From positions 1-64,000 of IMG/VR virus record IMGVR_UViG_3300023108_001314: a DNA stretch of 64,000 nt. One strand, given 5' to 3'. Positions 51,201 through 58,538 of the stretch are shown in pieces. The first letter of the stretch is position 1. Every line of letters starts with the position of its first letter. The DNA comes from a virus. The translations under genes and the position numbers were made by a program. The notes under the pieces are model-generated. The model was not told where the DNA came from. It ran no database searches and worked only from the letters and a program-made list of their open reading frames with translations.

Positions 51201-51758
51201 ATGAACACACAAACTTATGCGAAAGTACTTAGCGAAGTAATACAATCTAATCGATATGCTAAACTAATAGCAAGTGTAGGCGATCAACTTAATGATCGTA
51301 AGGATCGATTTGATAAAGCAGACATTATTGAACAATCTCTAGAAGTTTATACACAAGGACGTCTACAATGGGTAGACGATATTGGTAGAGATCATCATGA
51401 TGTTAAAACAGGTTTAGATTTAGAATTTAAATATATGGCAAATGGTCTGTTTACAAAAACAGGCAAAGAAAAAGCATTTATCAAAGTAAAACTTAAAAAC
51501 AGTTTAGGTAAGAACAAAGGTGTAGAGATTGAAAATCCTGCAGATTTTTACCTACTAGGGCAACAAGATAGTATTGCAATTATTAGCGGTAAAGACATAA
51601 AACAATATCTAGTTGCAGTGCCAGATGGCATTGAAGCACATATTCCATTTAGTGCAGTAGAATTTGTTTTTTCTAAGATTAAACCTAATAATCTAGTAGA
51701 AGTTTCTTATAAAGATCAAAAACGTGCAATGCAAAGAGCATTAATCGAAAGTATTTGA
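51201..51758 (+). CDS. PD-(D/E)XK-type nuclease-like protein
   Basis: 185 residues. The candidate active site is DHHDVKTGLDLEFKYMANG, giving an acidic cluster and Glu75-x-Lys77, followed by strand KAFIKVKLKN and later PADFYLLGQQDSIAIIS, a layout common in restriction endonucleases. A sigma70-like promoter precedes it; downstream are a ParB-like gene and a DNA methyltransferase gene. It may be a restriction-type or host-DNA nuclease. The identity rests on motif reading only. Confidence 0.45.
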   Translation: MNTQTYAKVLSEVIQSNRYAKLIASVGDQLNDRKDRFDKADIIEQSLEVYTQGRLQWVDDIGRDHHDVKTGLDLEFKYMANGLFTKTGKEKAFIKVKLKNSLGKNKGVEIENPADFYLLGQQDSIAIISGKDIKQYLVAVPDGIEAHIPFSAVEFVFSKIKPNNLVEVSYKDQKRAMQRALIESI

Positions 51759-51774
51759 TAGTTAATTGCAAAAT

Positions 51775-51782
51775 GATAAATA
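51775..51782 (+). promoter_or_regulatory. Late promoter octamer
   Basis: GATAAATA 17 nt after the nuclease stop codon and about 70 nt before the next start. The next gene has a very strong AAGGAGATATACT ribosome site. Confidence 0.55.
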
Positions 51783-51853
51783 GTTATGTAGACAGTAAAC
51801 GCTTAGGCAAATTCTGTTTACCCAAACGCATAGAGCAATGAAGGAGATATACT

Positions 51854-52906
51854 ATGGCGACACCAGAAATCGCAGGCACCTCAACGGTGACAGGATTCAA
51901 CAATCACGGAACAATTAATTTAAGAGAATACGGATTTGAACATATCCGTCAGCAAAAAAATGCTGAGTTCCAACATTTTACATTTTTAGATTTAGATACA
52001 GTCGACGAAACCAATCCAGATCTTTGGAATATGTCGATTAGACAAGAGCAGAATACAGAGGAGCGTATCGAAAGTATTCAGGCTAGTTTTTTCTACCACG
52101 GCTTTTCAACAAAGTATGCACCGCCATGTTATGGCACAGATGGCAAGTTTAGAGACGGTAGAGGTCGTGTAATTGCAGCAAAACGCAACGAAGAAAAATG
52201 GCTCCCAGTAGCAGTATATGATTACGAAGACGATAGTGAACGTAACTATGTTACTAACGGACTTATTGCTAACGAGCACCCTCCGGCAGTTCCTACACTT
52301 AGAAAAGACTTTGAGACAGCAGGAATTGAGCTTTGTAGATTGGGAGAATTAAAACCTATCTCAGAAGAAATCGAATGGTGGTTATATAACGATGTAGATA
52401 TTGAAAAGTTTTTTAATAACAAGAGCGGAAACATTACAAAAATCATCAATAATATTATTTCAGGATATGAAGCAGGACAAGATTTAGGACTTGTTAGAAC
52501 ACAAAATCGCAAAGGCTGGGAAGACTGGTGTAAAAGTAGTGGATTTGATATAAACAATAAAAGCAGAATTCTTGTAAGTGTAGATAACGATACATACCCG
52601 TTACGAACATTTTCTCATATTTTAGATGCATGTAATAAAAAGTTTGACCCAGTTGAAATTATATTGTTTACAAATTCATACAATCCTAAAAAAGCAAGAG
52701 ATGGTGTAAGAAACTTCGAAAAAACACTTGAATCTTTATACAAGTTGTCGTATAATATGATAACTACGTCAATTTTTGAAAAGATTGGAATGACACTAAG
52801 CAAAGTAGGCGACGAACGTCCGTGGAAAATACTAGGTGCAGTTCCGCAGATTAAAGATAGACATGCACTAGAAGGTGACAAATTAGTAGACACAAAGGAC
52901 TATTAA
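51854..52906 (+). CDS. ParB/sulfiredoxin-like protein
   Basis: 350 residues. The central segment FRDGRGRVIAAKRNEEKWLP then VAVYDYEDDSERNYVTNGLI and ANEHPPAVP looks like the ParB N-terminal (ParBc) fold, DGxHRxxAA type, often fused or adjacent to DNA methyltransferases. The C-terminal 130 residues have an alpha/beta pattern (SRILVSVDNDTYPL, VEIILFTNSYNPKKARDG). It might recognise DNA or hydrolyse nucleotides for the methyltransferase next to it. AAGGAG site 8 nt upstream; stop overlaps the next start. Confidence 0.5.
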   Translation: MATPEIAGTSTVTGFNNHGTINLREYGFEHIRQQKNAEFQHFTFLDLDTVDETNPDLWNMSIRQEQNTEERIESIQASFFYHGFSTKYAPPCYGTDGKFRDGRGRVIAAKRNEEKWLPVAVYDYEDDSERNYVTNGLIANEHPPAVPTLRKDFETAGIELCRLGELKPISEEIEWWLYNDVDIEKFFNNKSGNITKIINNIISGYEAGQDLGLVRTQNRKGWEDWCKSSGFDINNKSRILVSVDNDTYPLRTFSHILDACNKKFDPVEIILFTNSYNPKKARDGVRNFEKTLESLYKLSYNMITTSIFEKIGMTLSKVGDERPWKILGAVPQIKDRHALEGDKLVDTKDY

Positions 52907-53778
52907 TGACTTATAAAGTTTACAACCAGGATTGTATTTCTGGTATGCGTGAACATATAGCAGATGGATCAGTGGATTTGATATTCACTGATCCTCCTTA
53001 TGGCATCGAAGGAGATAAACTTGATGTTGTTTATCACAGAGATGAAAGCAATGTAGTTCCAGGTTATGTAGAAGTTCCATTAGAAACATACGATACATTC
53101 AGCAAAGAGTGGATTTCAGAGTGTGCTAGATGTTTACGACCAGGTGGTAGCATTTATATTGTAAGCGGATATACTAACCTACACCATGTATTGAACGCAC
53201 TACACGCAACAGACTTACAAGAAATTAATCATATAATTGCAAAGTATTCATTTGGTGTAAGCACTAAAAAGAAATGGGTAAGCAGTCACTATCATGTGTT
53301 GTTTTGGCAAAAGCCAAATAGAGGTAAACAAAAACGTACATTTAATACAAACGTATATTACTCAGATCAAAAAGACAGTTATCATGATAGATTAACTGTA
53401 CAAGATATGCCACGTGATTACAAGCCAGGTCAAATAAAAAACAAAAATCAATTGAGTGAAGACTTTATTGAAAAATTTGTTTTATACAGTAGTAACAGAG
53501 AAGAAACTGTAATGGATCCGTTCTGTGGCGGCTTTACAACTGCACGTACTGCATTACGTTATGGTAGAAACTTTATCGGCTTTGAATTAAACAAAAATGC
53601 ATATGATGCATTTTTACCCACACTAGATCAAATTACTCCAAAAGATGATCCTATTCCAATCGATCCTAGTCCAGAAGAACTTGCAAAGCGTAACAAAATG
53701 CGTGAAGGCTGGGCAAACAAAAGAGCACAACGTAAAGCAGAACTAGACAATGATTTATTTGAGGTTGACAATGGCTAA
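52906..53778 (+). CDS. DNA adenine/cytosine-N4 methyltransferase
   Basis: 290 residues. Motif IV is DLIFTDPPYGIEG (Asp29-Pro-Pro-Tyr), and near the end MDPFCGGFTTARTA is motif I (FxGxG type), with NFIGFELNKNAYD; this order (IV before I) is that of beta-class N6-adenine or N4-cytosine methyltransferases. It methylates phage DNA, perhaps to block host or own nuclease. The putative nuclease at 51201 and the ParB-like gene lie just upstream. Confidence 0.9.
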   Translation: MTYKVYNQDCISGMREHIADGSVDLIFTDPPYGIEGDKLDVVYHRDESNVVPGYVEVPLETYDTFSKEWISECARCLRPGGSIYIVSGYTNLHHVLNALHATDLQEINHIIAKYSFGVSTKKKWVSSHYHVLFWQKPNRGKQKRTFNTNVYYSDQKDSYHDRLTVQDMPRDYKPGQIKNKNQLSEDFIEKFVLYSSNREETVMDPFCGGFTTARTALRYGRNFIGFELNKNAYDAFLPTLDQITPKDDPIPIDPSPEELAKRNKMREGWANKRAQRKAELDNDLFEVDNG

Positions 53779-53974
53779 ACTAGTTGCAAAGAATATGATT
53801 ATAACAAAAAACAAAGATTCGATGGCATTTGCTGTAAGTCGTAAACATAACCGTGTAACTATTGATTGTTATAAAGATTATAAATTTGATCAAACGATTG
53901 AAACAGATCTTGACAAAGGCACAGAATTGTATTATAATGCTATTAGTAATGAAGGATATGAAGAGGCTTTTTAA
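53771..53974 (+). CDS. Small protein of unknown function
   Basis: 67 residues from ATG 53771; a longer reading from 53750 lies in the previous gene. Segment TKNKDSMAFAVSRKHNRVTI and KGTELYYNAISNEGYEEAF. It overlaps the methyltransferase gene by 8 nt and ends on the first base of the RNase H gene. No family recognised. Confidence 0.5.
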   Translation: MAKLVAKNMIITKNKDSMAFAVSRKHNRVTIDCYKDYKFDQTIETDLDKGTELYYNAISNEGYEEAF

Positions 53975-54957
53975 TGGCAACCTATGTACTAGTAGACACA
54001 CTTAACACATTCTTTCGTGCTCGTCATGTTGTGCGTGGCGACATCGATACTAAAGTCGGTATGGCACTACACATTACACTTAACAGTGTAAAGAAAGCAT
54101 GGCGTGACTTTGACGCAGATCATGTTGTGTTTTGTTTAGAAGGACGCAGTTGGCGTAAGGACTATTATGAGCCTTACAAACGTAATCGCAAAGAACACCG
54201 AGATGCAATGAGTCCACGTGAAGCAGAAGAAGATAAAATCTTTTTTGAAGTGTTTGACGACTTTAAACAGTTTGTAGATACAAAAACAAACTGCACTGTG
54301 TTACACAATTCTGTACTAGAAGCAGACGACTTAATTGCAGGCTGGATACAAAATCATCCCAACGACAAACATATTATTATTTCAACAGACGGTGACTTTG
54401 CACAACTTATTGCTCATAATGTACAACAGTACAACGGTGTGAGCAACACAACTATTACATACAAAGGCTACTTTGACGATAAAGGTCATGCGGTAGTTGA
54501 TAAGAAAACGGGTGAAGCAAAGGCTGCTCCTGACCCTGAATTTATGTTGTTTGAAAAATGTATGCGTGGTGACACTAGTGACAACGTGTTTAGTGCATAT
54601 CCAGGTGTACGCAAAAAAGGCACAAAGAACAAAGTAGGTTTGTTAGAAGCGTTTGCTGACAAAGACACAAAAGGCTTCAACTGGAACAACATGATGTTAC
54701 AACGTTGGGTAGATCATGAAGGTGCAGAACATCGTGTGCTAGATGATTACAACCGCAATGTTACATTGTGTGATCTTACAGCACAACCAGATGATATTAG
54801 AGAACAAATTGATACGACTATTCAAACTGTAGAATCTAAAAATATTTCACAAGTAGGCATGCGCCTTATGAAATTCTGTGCAAAGTGGGATATGCAACGT
54901 GTAGCAGATCAAGCAGCAACATTTGCAGAACCTTTACAAGCGAGGTATATTAAATGA
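53974..54957 (+). CDS. rnh: RNase H / 5'-3' exonuclease (FEN-like)
   Basis: 327 residues, T4 RNase H size (305). Metal-binding segments are VLVDTLNTFFRARH, YKRNRKEHRDAM, HNSVLEADDLIAGW, IISTDGDFAQLI and RGDTSDNVFSAYPG, the FEN/5' nuclease set. It removes RNA primers from lagging-strand fragments and flap DNA. Followed by an ATGA overlap with the next gene. Confidence 0.9.
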   Translation: MATYVLVDTLNTFFRARHVVRGDIDTKVGMALHITLNSVKKAWRDFDADHVVFCLEGRSWRKDYYEPYKRNRKEHRDAMSPREAEEDKIFFEVFDDFKQFVDTKTNCTVLHNSVLEADDLIAGWIQNHPNDKHIIISTDGDFAQLIAHNVQQYNGVSNTTITYKGYFDDKGHAVVDKKTGEAKAAPDPEFMLFEKCMRGDTSDNVFSAYPGVRKKGTKNKVGLLEAFADKDTKGFNWNNMMLQRWVDHEGAEHRVLDDYNRNVTLCDLTAQPDDIREQIDTTIQTVESKNISQVGMRLMKFCAKWDMQRVADQAATFAEPLQARYIK

Positions 54958-55427
54958 CAATGAATGTAAAACCAGTATTAAAAGATAAATTTTGGATTGT
55001 TGAGGATGAAGGCATCCGTATAGGTACACTTACTAAAGACGAAGATAAATTTATCTATACAAAAAAAGGCGTAGTTACATTTCATAGTGAAACACAAATT
55101 AAACAAGAATTTGGCAAAAGTTTCTTAACAGCAAAAATTACAACACCCGATGTAGATGAAGACACAAGAGAAATACACGGCTTTCCTACAAAAAACAAAC
55201 CTTATAACAGTATGTTTGATATAAGCAGAAACTTGCCGCTTTTTACAAAAAGTGAAAAATCTAAAAGTGTATATTGTGCAGGATACTATCTAATTAAATT
55301 TAACAAAAACTGGTTAAAAAGTTTTTGCCCTAAGTTAATTACACTTGAGCGAAATAAGTATATGGGTCCATACAAAACTGAATTAGAAATGAAATTAATG
55401 TTAAGCAATGTCAACAGAACCTCTTAA
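54954..55427 (+). CDS. Conserved phage protein of unknown function
   Basis: 157 residues. Contains EDTREIHGFPTKNKPYNSMF, LPLFTKSEKSKSVYCAGYYL and FNKNWLKSFCPKLITLERNK. I recall this family just after RNase H in marine T4-like phages; no function known. Overlaps the next gene by 20 nt. Confidence 0.6.
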   Translation: MTMNVKPVLKDKFWIVEDEGIRIGTLTKDEDKFIYTKKGVVTFHSETQIKQEFGKSFLTAKITTPDVDEDTREIHGFPTKNKPYNSMFDISRNLPLFTKSEKSKSVYCAGYYLIKFNKNWLKSFCPKLITLERNKYMGPYKTELEMKLMLSNVNRTS

Positions 55428-55650
55428 TACACAACCTATACAGCAATTTATTAAACAAGTACAGGCTGCTGAGAATAGTAGAGCCAAGGATTTGCGTTTA
55501 GATATTACTACTGCAAAAAACTTGGCTTTTACTATGGGCATTGTAATGTCTAGATTACAAGGCGACATGGAAAAATATGTAAAAGAAAACAGCGGCGGAC
55601 TCGGAGATCAGGTAATAAAAGTTGATATAGACGCCGGAACTGGTTGGTAA
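55408..55650 (+). CDS. Small conserved phage protein
   Basis: 80 residues. Helical: QPIQQFIKQVQAAENSRAKD, LDITTAKNLAFTMGIVMSRL, ending VIKVDIDAGTGW. I recall similar short proteins in marine T4-like phages. The next late octamer follows 3 nt later. Confidence 0.55.
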   Translation: MSTEPLNTQPIQQFIKQVQAAENSRAKDLRLDITTAKNLAFTMGIVMSRLQGDMEKYVKENSGGLGDQVIKVDIDAGTGW

Positions 55651-55653
55651 AAA

Positions 55654-55661
55654 GATAAATA
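55654..55661 (+). promoter_or_regulatory. T4-like late promoter octamer
   Basis: GATAAATA, 28 nt before the ATG at 55690. It directly adjoins the left arm of the hairpin described at 55659-55693. Confidence 0.6.
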
Positions 55662-55693
55662 TATACGTAGTTTTTAAAAGGATACGTATATGT
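55659..55693 (+). promoter_or_regulatory. Hairpin that can hide a start codon
   Basis: ATATACGTA (55661-55669) and TACGTATAT (55683-55691) pair perfectly, and one U-G and one A-U pair extend the stem at its base. The right arm contains the ATG at 55690 and the loop and arm cover AAAAGGA. The expected late start site (about 55667) lies within the left arm, so late RNA would lack part of it. Confidence 0.5.
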
Positions 55694-55977
55694 CAAGACC
55701 AAAGCCTACAATACTGTTAGAATTTACAAATAGTGCAACGTACAAATGTGAGCAAATTTTAGATGCAGATGCAATCTGGGCAGTATTCTACGACGGCAAG
55801 CCTTTTAATTTAAAAAGTAGTAATTCAATTACAAACTATCCAGGTCCTAAGTATAAGAAAACAAGTTTTTCTAATCCAGGACATGCACATAATCTTGCAA
55901 AAAGATTAAATCAACAATTTAAAACAGATAAATTTGTAGTAATAAAGTTGACACAAGGTGAAGTTGTATCAGAATAG
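55690..55977 (+). CDS. Small conserved phage protein
   Basis: 95 residues. Contains KPTILLEFTNSATYKCEQIL, TNYPGPKYKKTSFSNPGHAH and NLAKRLNQQFKTDKFVVIKL. I recall this family from marine T4-like phages; function unknown. Late octamer and a start-codon hairpin lie upstream. Overlaps the next gene by 20 nt. Confidence 0.6.
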   Translation: MSRPKPTILLEFTNSATYKCEQILDADAIWAVFYDGKPFNLKSSNSITNYPGPKYKKTSFSNPGHAHNLAKRLNQQFKTDKFVVIKLTQGEVVSE

Positions 55978-56869
55978 TACCGTTCTTTCTGCACAACCAT
56001 TAGGTGGATATACGCTTAGTGAAGGACCTTACGAATGGATAGATAAATTAATTGATCATTGGAATAGATCTCGCCTTGTAATTGATCAAATGTCAGAAGC
56101 ATTTCCTCTACATAACCACTACAAATATATTCACAATAAAATACCTAGAGGTAAACCTCTTTATATAATTACTAGCAATTTGTACGAACAAAAAAGATAC
56201 AAAAGATGGTTCAAGGCACAAAGTCAATTTACAACACCTATTAATATAATTGCACAACCTGTTTGGGCAGAGCGTGTAAAAACTGATCATGTTCCTATTC
56301 CAATTAAAGAATACAACAATACAAGAAAACATTTGTTTAATTGTTTAAACAGGCAAAATAGACAGCACAGATTAAGTATAATTATTAAACTAAAAAAACT
56401 AGGCCTTATAAAAAACAACCTTGTTAGTTATCCAGAGCACGAAGAATTAGAAAACAGTCCCCTTGTGGTTGATAGAAAAGATTTTGATGTAAACTGGGCT
56501 AACAATTTCAATAGAGATATTTTTCTTAACACATGGTTTAGTGTTGTAAATGAAACTTTCTTTAATGAAGATGCAATGTTTCATTCAGAAAAAATATTTA
56601 AAACTATTCTTGCTGCACATCCTTTTGTCATTGTAGGCAAAAATAATAGTTTAAAAAGTTTACATAAATTAGGATTTAAAACATTTAATAATTTCTGGTC
56701 AGAAGATTATGATAAAGAAATAGATCAAGAAAAAAGACTACAAAAGATTGTAGAAACTATAGATTATATCTGTAAATTAGATTGGCAAACTATTTGGCCT
56801 GATATAAGCAAAATAATAGAATACAATCAAGCATTCTTATTGCACAATAGATTTGCAGATTACGATTAA
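55958..56869 (+). CDS. Glycosyltransferase-like protein (paralogue of 32899)
   Basis: 303 residues from GTG 55958. Shared segments with the protein at 32899: NCLNRQNRQHRLSII, MFHSEKIFKTILAAHPFVIV and LHKLGFKTFNNFW. The rest is more diverged. Both lack a signal peptide. The ExK region resembles donor sites of GT10-like enzymes, but the assignment is weak. It overlaps the previous gene by 20 nt and ends within a late-like element. Confidence 0.45.
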   Translation: MKLYQNSTVLSAQPLGGYTLSEGPYEWIDKLIDHWNRSRLVIDQMSEAFPLHNHYKYIHNKIPRGKPLYIITSNLYEQKRYKRWFKAQSQFTTPINIIAQPVWAERVKTDHVPIPIKEYNNTRKHLFNCLNRQNRQHRLSIIIKLKKLGLIKNNLVSYPEHEELENSPLVVDRKDFDVNWANNFNRDIFLNTWFSVVNETFFNEDAMFHSEKIFKTILAAHPFVIVGKNNSLKSLHKLGFKTFNNFWSEDYDKEIDQEKRLQKIVETIDYICKLDWQTIWPDISKIIEYNQAFLLHNRFADYD

Positions 56870-56872
56870 ATA
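56865..56872 (+). promoter_or_regulatory. Late-like promoter element abutting a start codon
   Basis: ATTAAATA followed by CCAT and ATG (56877). It contains the TAA stop of the previous gene, and no Shine-Dalgarno is visible. Same spacing as at 28017 and 30734. Confidence 0.45.
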
Positions 56873-56876
56873 CCAT

Positions 56877-57272
56877 ATGAAATGGAAAGAAGCATATACA
56901 AAGATATTTTTAAAACAAATAGGAGAAGCAGATTCTTCTAGTAATGTAAAAATACATTTGCCTATATGGTGGAAAAATACTAGAGAAAAAGACGAAGGCG
57001 GACTACGTTTAACTGATGAAGGATGGAATGTAGTACAAAGTATTGAACTAGCAAACTATGAGATACCTTTTCCGTTAGACATGCCTATCACAACACAAAT
57101 TATAATTTGGCTGGATCATTTTATAGATTGTCCATATTACCTTACATCAAGAGCAGTGTACGTAACAAATGAAAAGAAAGCAGTCGAACTTACTCTTTTC
57201 TCAGGAGATATAAGAAAATACGGTTTAGCAAAAGCTTTAAAAAGATCAAAAAAAATAGAAAATAGTGGTTGA
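56877..57272 (+). CDS. Phage protein of unknown function
   Basis: 131 residues from ATG 56877; a reading from 56853 would overlap the previous gene. It starts MKWKEAYTKIFLKQIGEADS and contains VKIHLPIWWKNTREK, PFPLDMPITTQIIIWLDHF and YYLTSRAVYVTNEKKAVELT. No motif recognised. A late-like element abuts its start. Confidence 0.5.
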   Translation: MKWKEAYTKIFLKQIGEADSSSNVKIHLPIWWKNTREKDEGGLRLTDEGWNVVQSIELANYEIPFPLDMPITTQIIIWLDHFIDCPYYLTSRAVYVTNEKKAVELTLFSGDIRKYGLAKALKRSKKIENSG

Positions 57273-57296
57273 CACTTTCTTGTTTGGTGCTATATT
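57269..57296 (+). promoter_or_regulatory. Sigma70-like promoter of moxR
   Basis: TTGACA (57269-57274), 16-nt spacer, TATATT (57291-57296). The initially transcribed leader carries TATAGGCACTGAT (57302-57314), also found downstream of the promoter at 58481. Confidence 0.75.
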
Positions 57297-57336
57297 AGTT
57301 GTATAGGCACTGATTAACATTGAAAGGAATACACAG

Positions 57337-58425
57337 ATGAGTGTTGCAGAAATTACACGTACTGTAAGCCCTAACAAGGCTAAATCACGAATTCAGCGAG
57401 CAATTGCTAAAAAACGTCCAATCTTCCTGTGGGGGCCTCCAGGTATTGGTAAATCCGAAATTGTTGAACAGATTCAAACTTCAACACCTAATTCATATCT
57501 CATTGACGTTCGTTTGTCACTTTGGGAACCTACAGATATCAAAGGTATGCCCTACTACAGTGCAAATGATAACACAATGAAATGGGCTCCTCCTGTAGAA
57601 CTTCCAAGCGAAGAATTTGCTAAAAAATTCTCGACAATTTATTTGTTTTTAGATGAGTTGAACTCAGCGGCACCTGCTGTACAAGCGGCTGCATATCAAC
57701 TTATTCTTAACCGTAAGGTTGGTACATATGTACTACCTGACAATGTAGTAATCATTGCGGCTGGTAACCGCGAAGCAGACAAAGGTGTTACTTACCGCAT
57801 GCCTGCTCCGCTTGCTAACCGTTTTGTACACTTGGAACTGGCTGTTGATTTCAATGACTGGTTTGAGTGGGCTGTTGCTAACAAGATACACAAAGATGTA
57901 GTTGGTTATCTTCAGTTTGCAAAAAAAGATTTGTTTGACTTTGATCCTCGTAGTCCAAGTCGTTCGTTTGCAACACCACGAACATGGACGTTTGTGAGCG
58001 AATTGCTTGACGATGAAGATGATCAAGAAGTTATTACAGATCTTGTAGCGGGTTCGGTTGGCGAAGGACTTGCTGTTAAGTTTATGGCACACCGTAAAGT
58101 TGCATCGAGTATGCCAAATCCATCAGACATCTTAGATGGTAAAGTAAAAGAGTTGAACACAAAAGAAATCAGTGCCATGTATTCCTTGACTGTTTCACTT
58201 TGTTACGAACTTCAAGATGCAGATGCAAAAAATGATAAAAAGTTTGATGCTAAGGTGAATAACTTTTTGCGTTTTGCAATGGATAATTTCGATACGGAAT
58301 TGGTTGTTATGGGTATCAAACTTGCTCTTACTCAATACAGTCTTCCAATCGATCCAGATGCTGTTGAGTGTTTTGATGAGTTCCATGATCGTTATGGAAA
58401 GTATATTAAGGCAGCACAACAGTAA
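57337..58425 (+). CDS. MoxR-family AAA+ ATPase
   Basis: 362 residues. Walker A is WGPPGIGKSE (33-40), Walker B YLFLDELNSA, and MPAPLANRFVHLEL is a sensor region with an arginine finger. This is the MoxR/RavA group, whose ATPases work with a VWA-domain partner as chaperones for metal-centre insertion or protein activation. The partner is encoded immediately downstream at 58539. It has its own promoter and is followed by a strong terminator. Target in the infected cell unknown. Confidence 0.85.
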   Translation: MSVAEITRTVSPNKAKSRIQRAIAKKRPIFLWGPPGIGKSEIVEQIQTSTPNSYLIDVRLSLWEPTDIKGMPYYSANDNTMKWAPPVELPSEEFAKKFSTIYLFLDELNSAAPAVQAAAYQLILNRKVGTYVLPDNVVIIAAGNREADKGVTYRMPAPLANRFVHLELAVDFNDWFEWAVANKIHKDVVGYLQFAKKDLFDFDPRSPSRSFATPRTWTFVSELLDDEDDQEVITDLVAGSVGEGLAVKFMAHRKVASSMPNPSDILDGKVKELNTKEISAMYSLTVSLCYELQDADAKNDKKFDAKVNNFLRFAMDNFDTELVVMGIKLALTQYSLPIDPDAVECFDEFHDRYGKYIKAAQQ

Positions 58426-58437
58426 GTGTGCCACAGG

Positions 58438-58475
58438 AATGGGCAGGGTATATACTCTGCCCATTTTTTCTTTTT
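58438..58475 (+). terminator. Rho-independent terminator
   Basis: A 12-bp stem (AATGGGCAGGGT paired with ACTCTGCCCATT, one G-U) with loop ATAT, followed by a run TTTTTTCTTTTT. Lies 13 nt after the moxR stop and before the promoter of the VWA gene. Confidence 0.9.
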
Positions 58476-58480
58476 AATGG

Positions 58481-58508
58481 TTGACAAAAAACTTAAATAT
58501 GTTATATT
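58481..58508 (+). promoter_or_regulatory. Sigma70-like promoter of the VWA gene
   Basis: TTGACA (58481-58486), 16-nt spacer, TATATT (58503-58508); leader TATAGGCACTGAT (58512-58524) matches the moxR leader exactly over 13 bases. Confidence 0.75.
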
Positions 58509-58538
58509 AAATATAGGCACTGATATAAGAGGAATGAC

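Noticed and set aside
51785-51850. Hairpin GTAAAC...GTTTAC before the ParB-like gene as a third start-hiding device
   Set aside because: Only six pairs and it does not cover the ribosome site or ATG.
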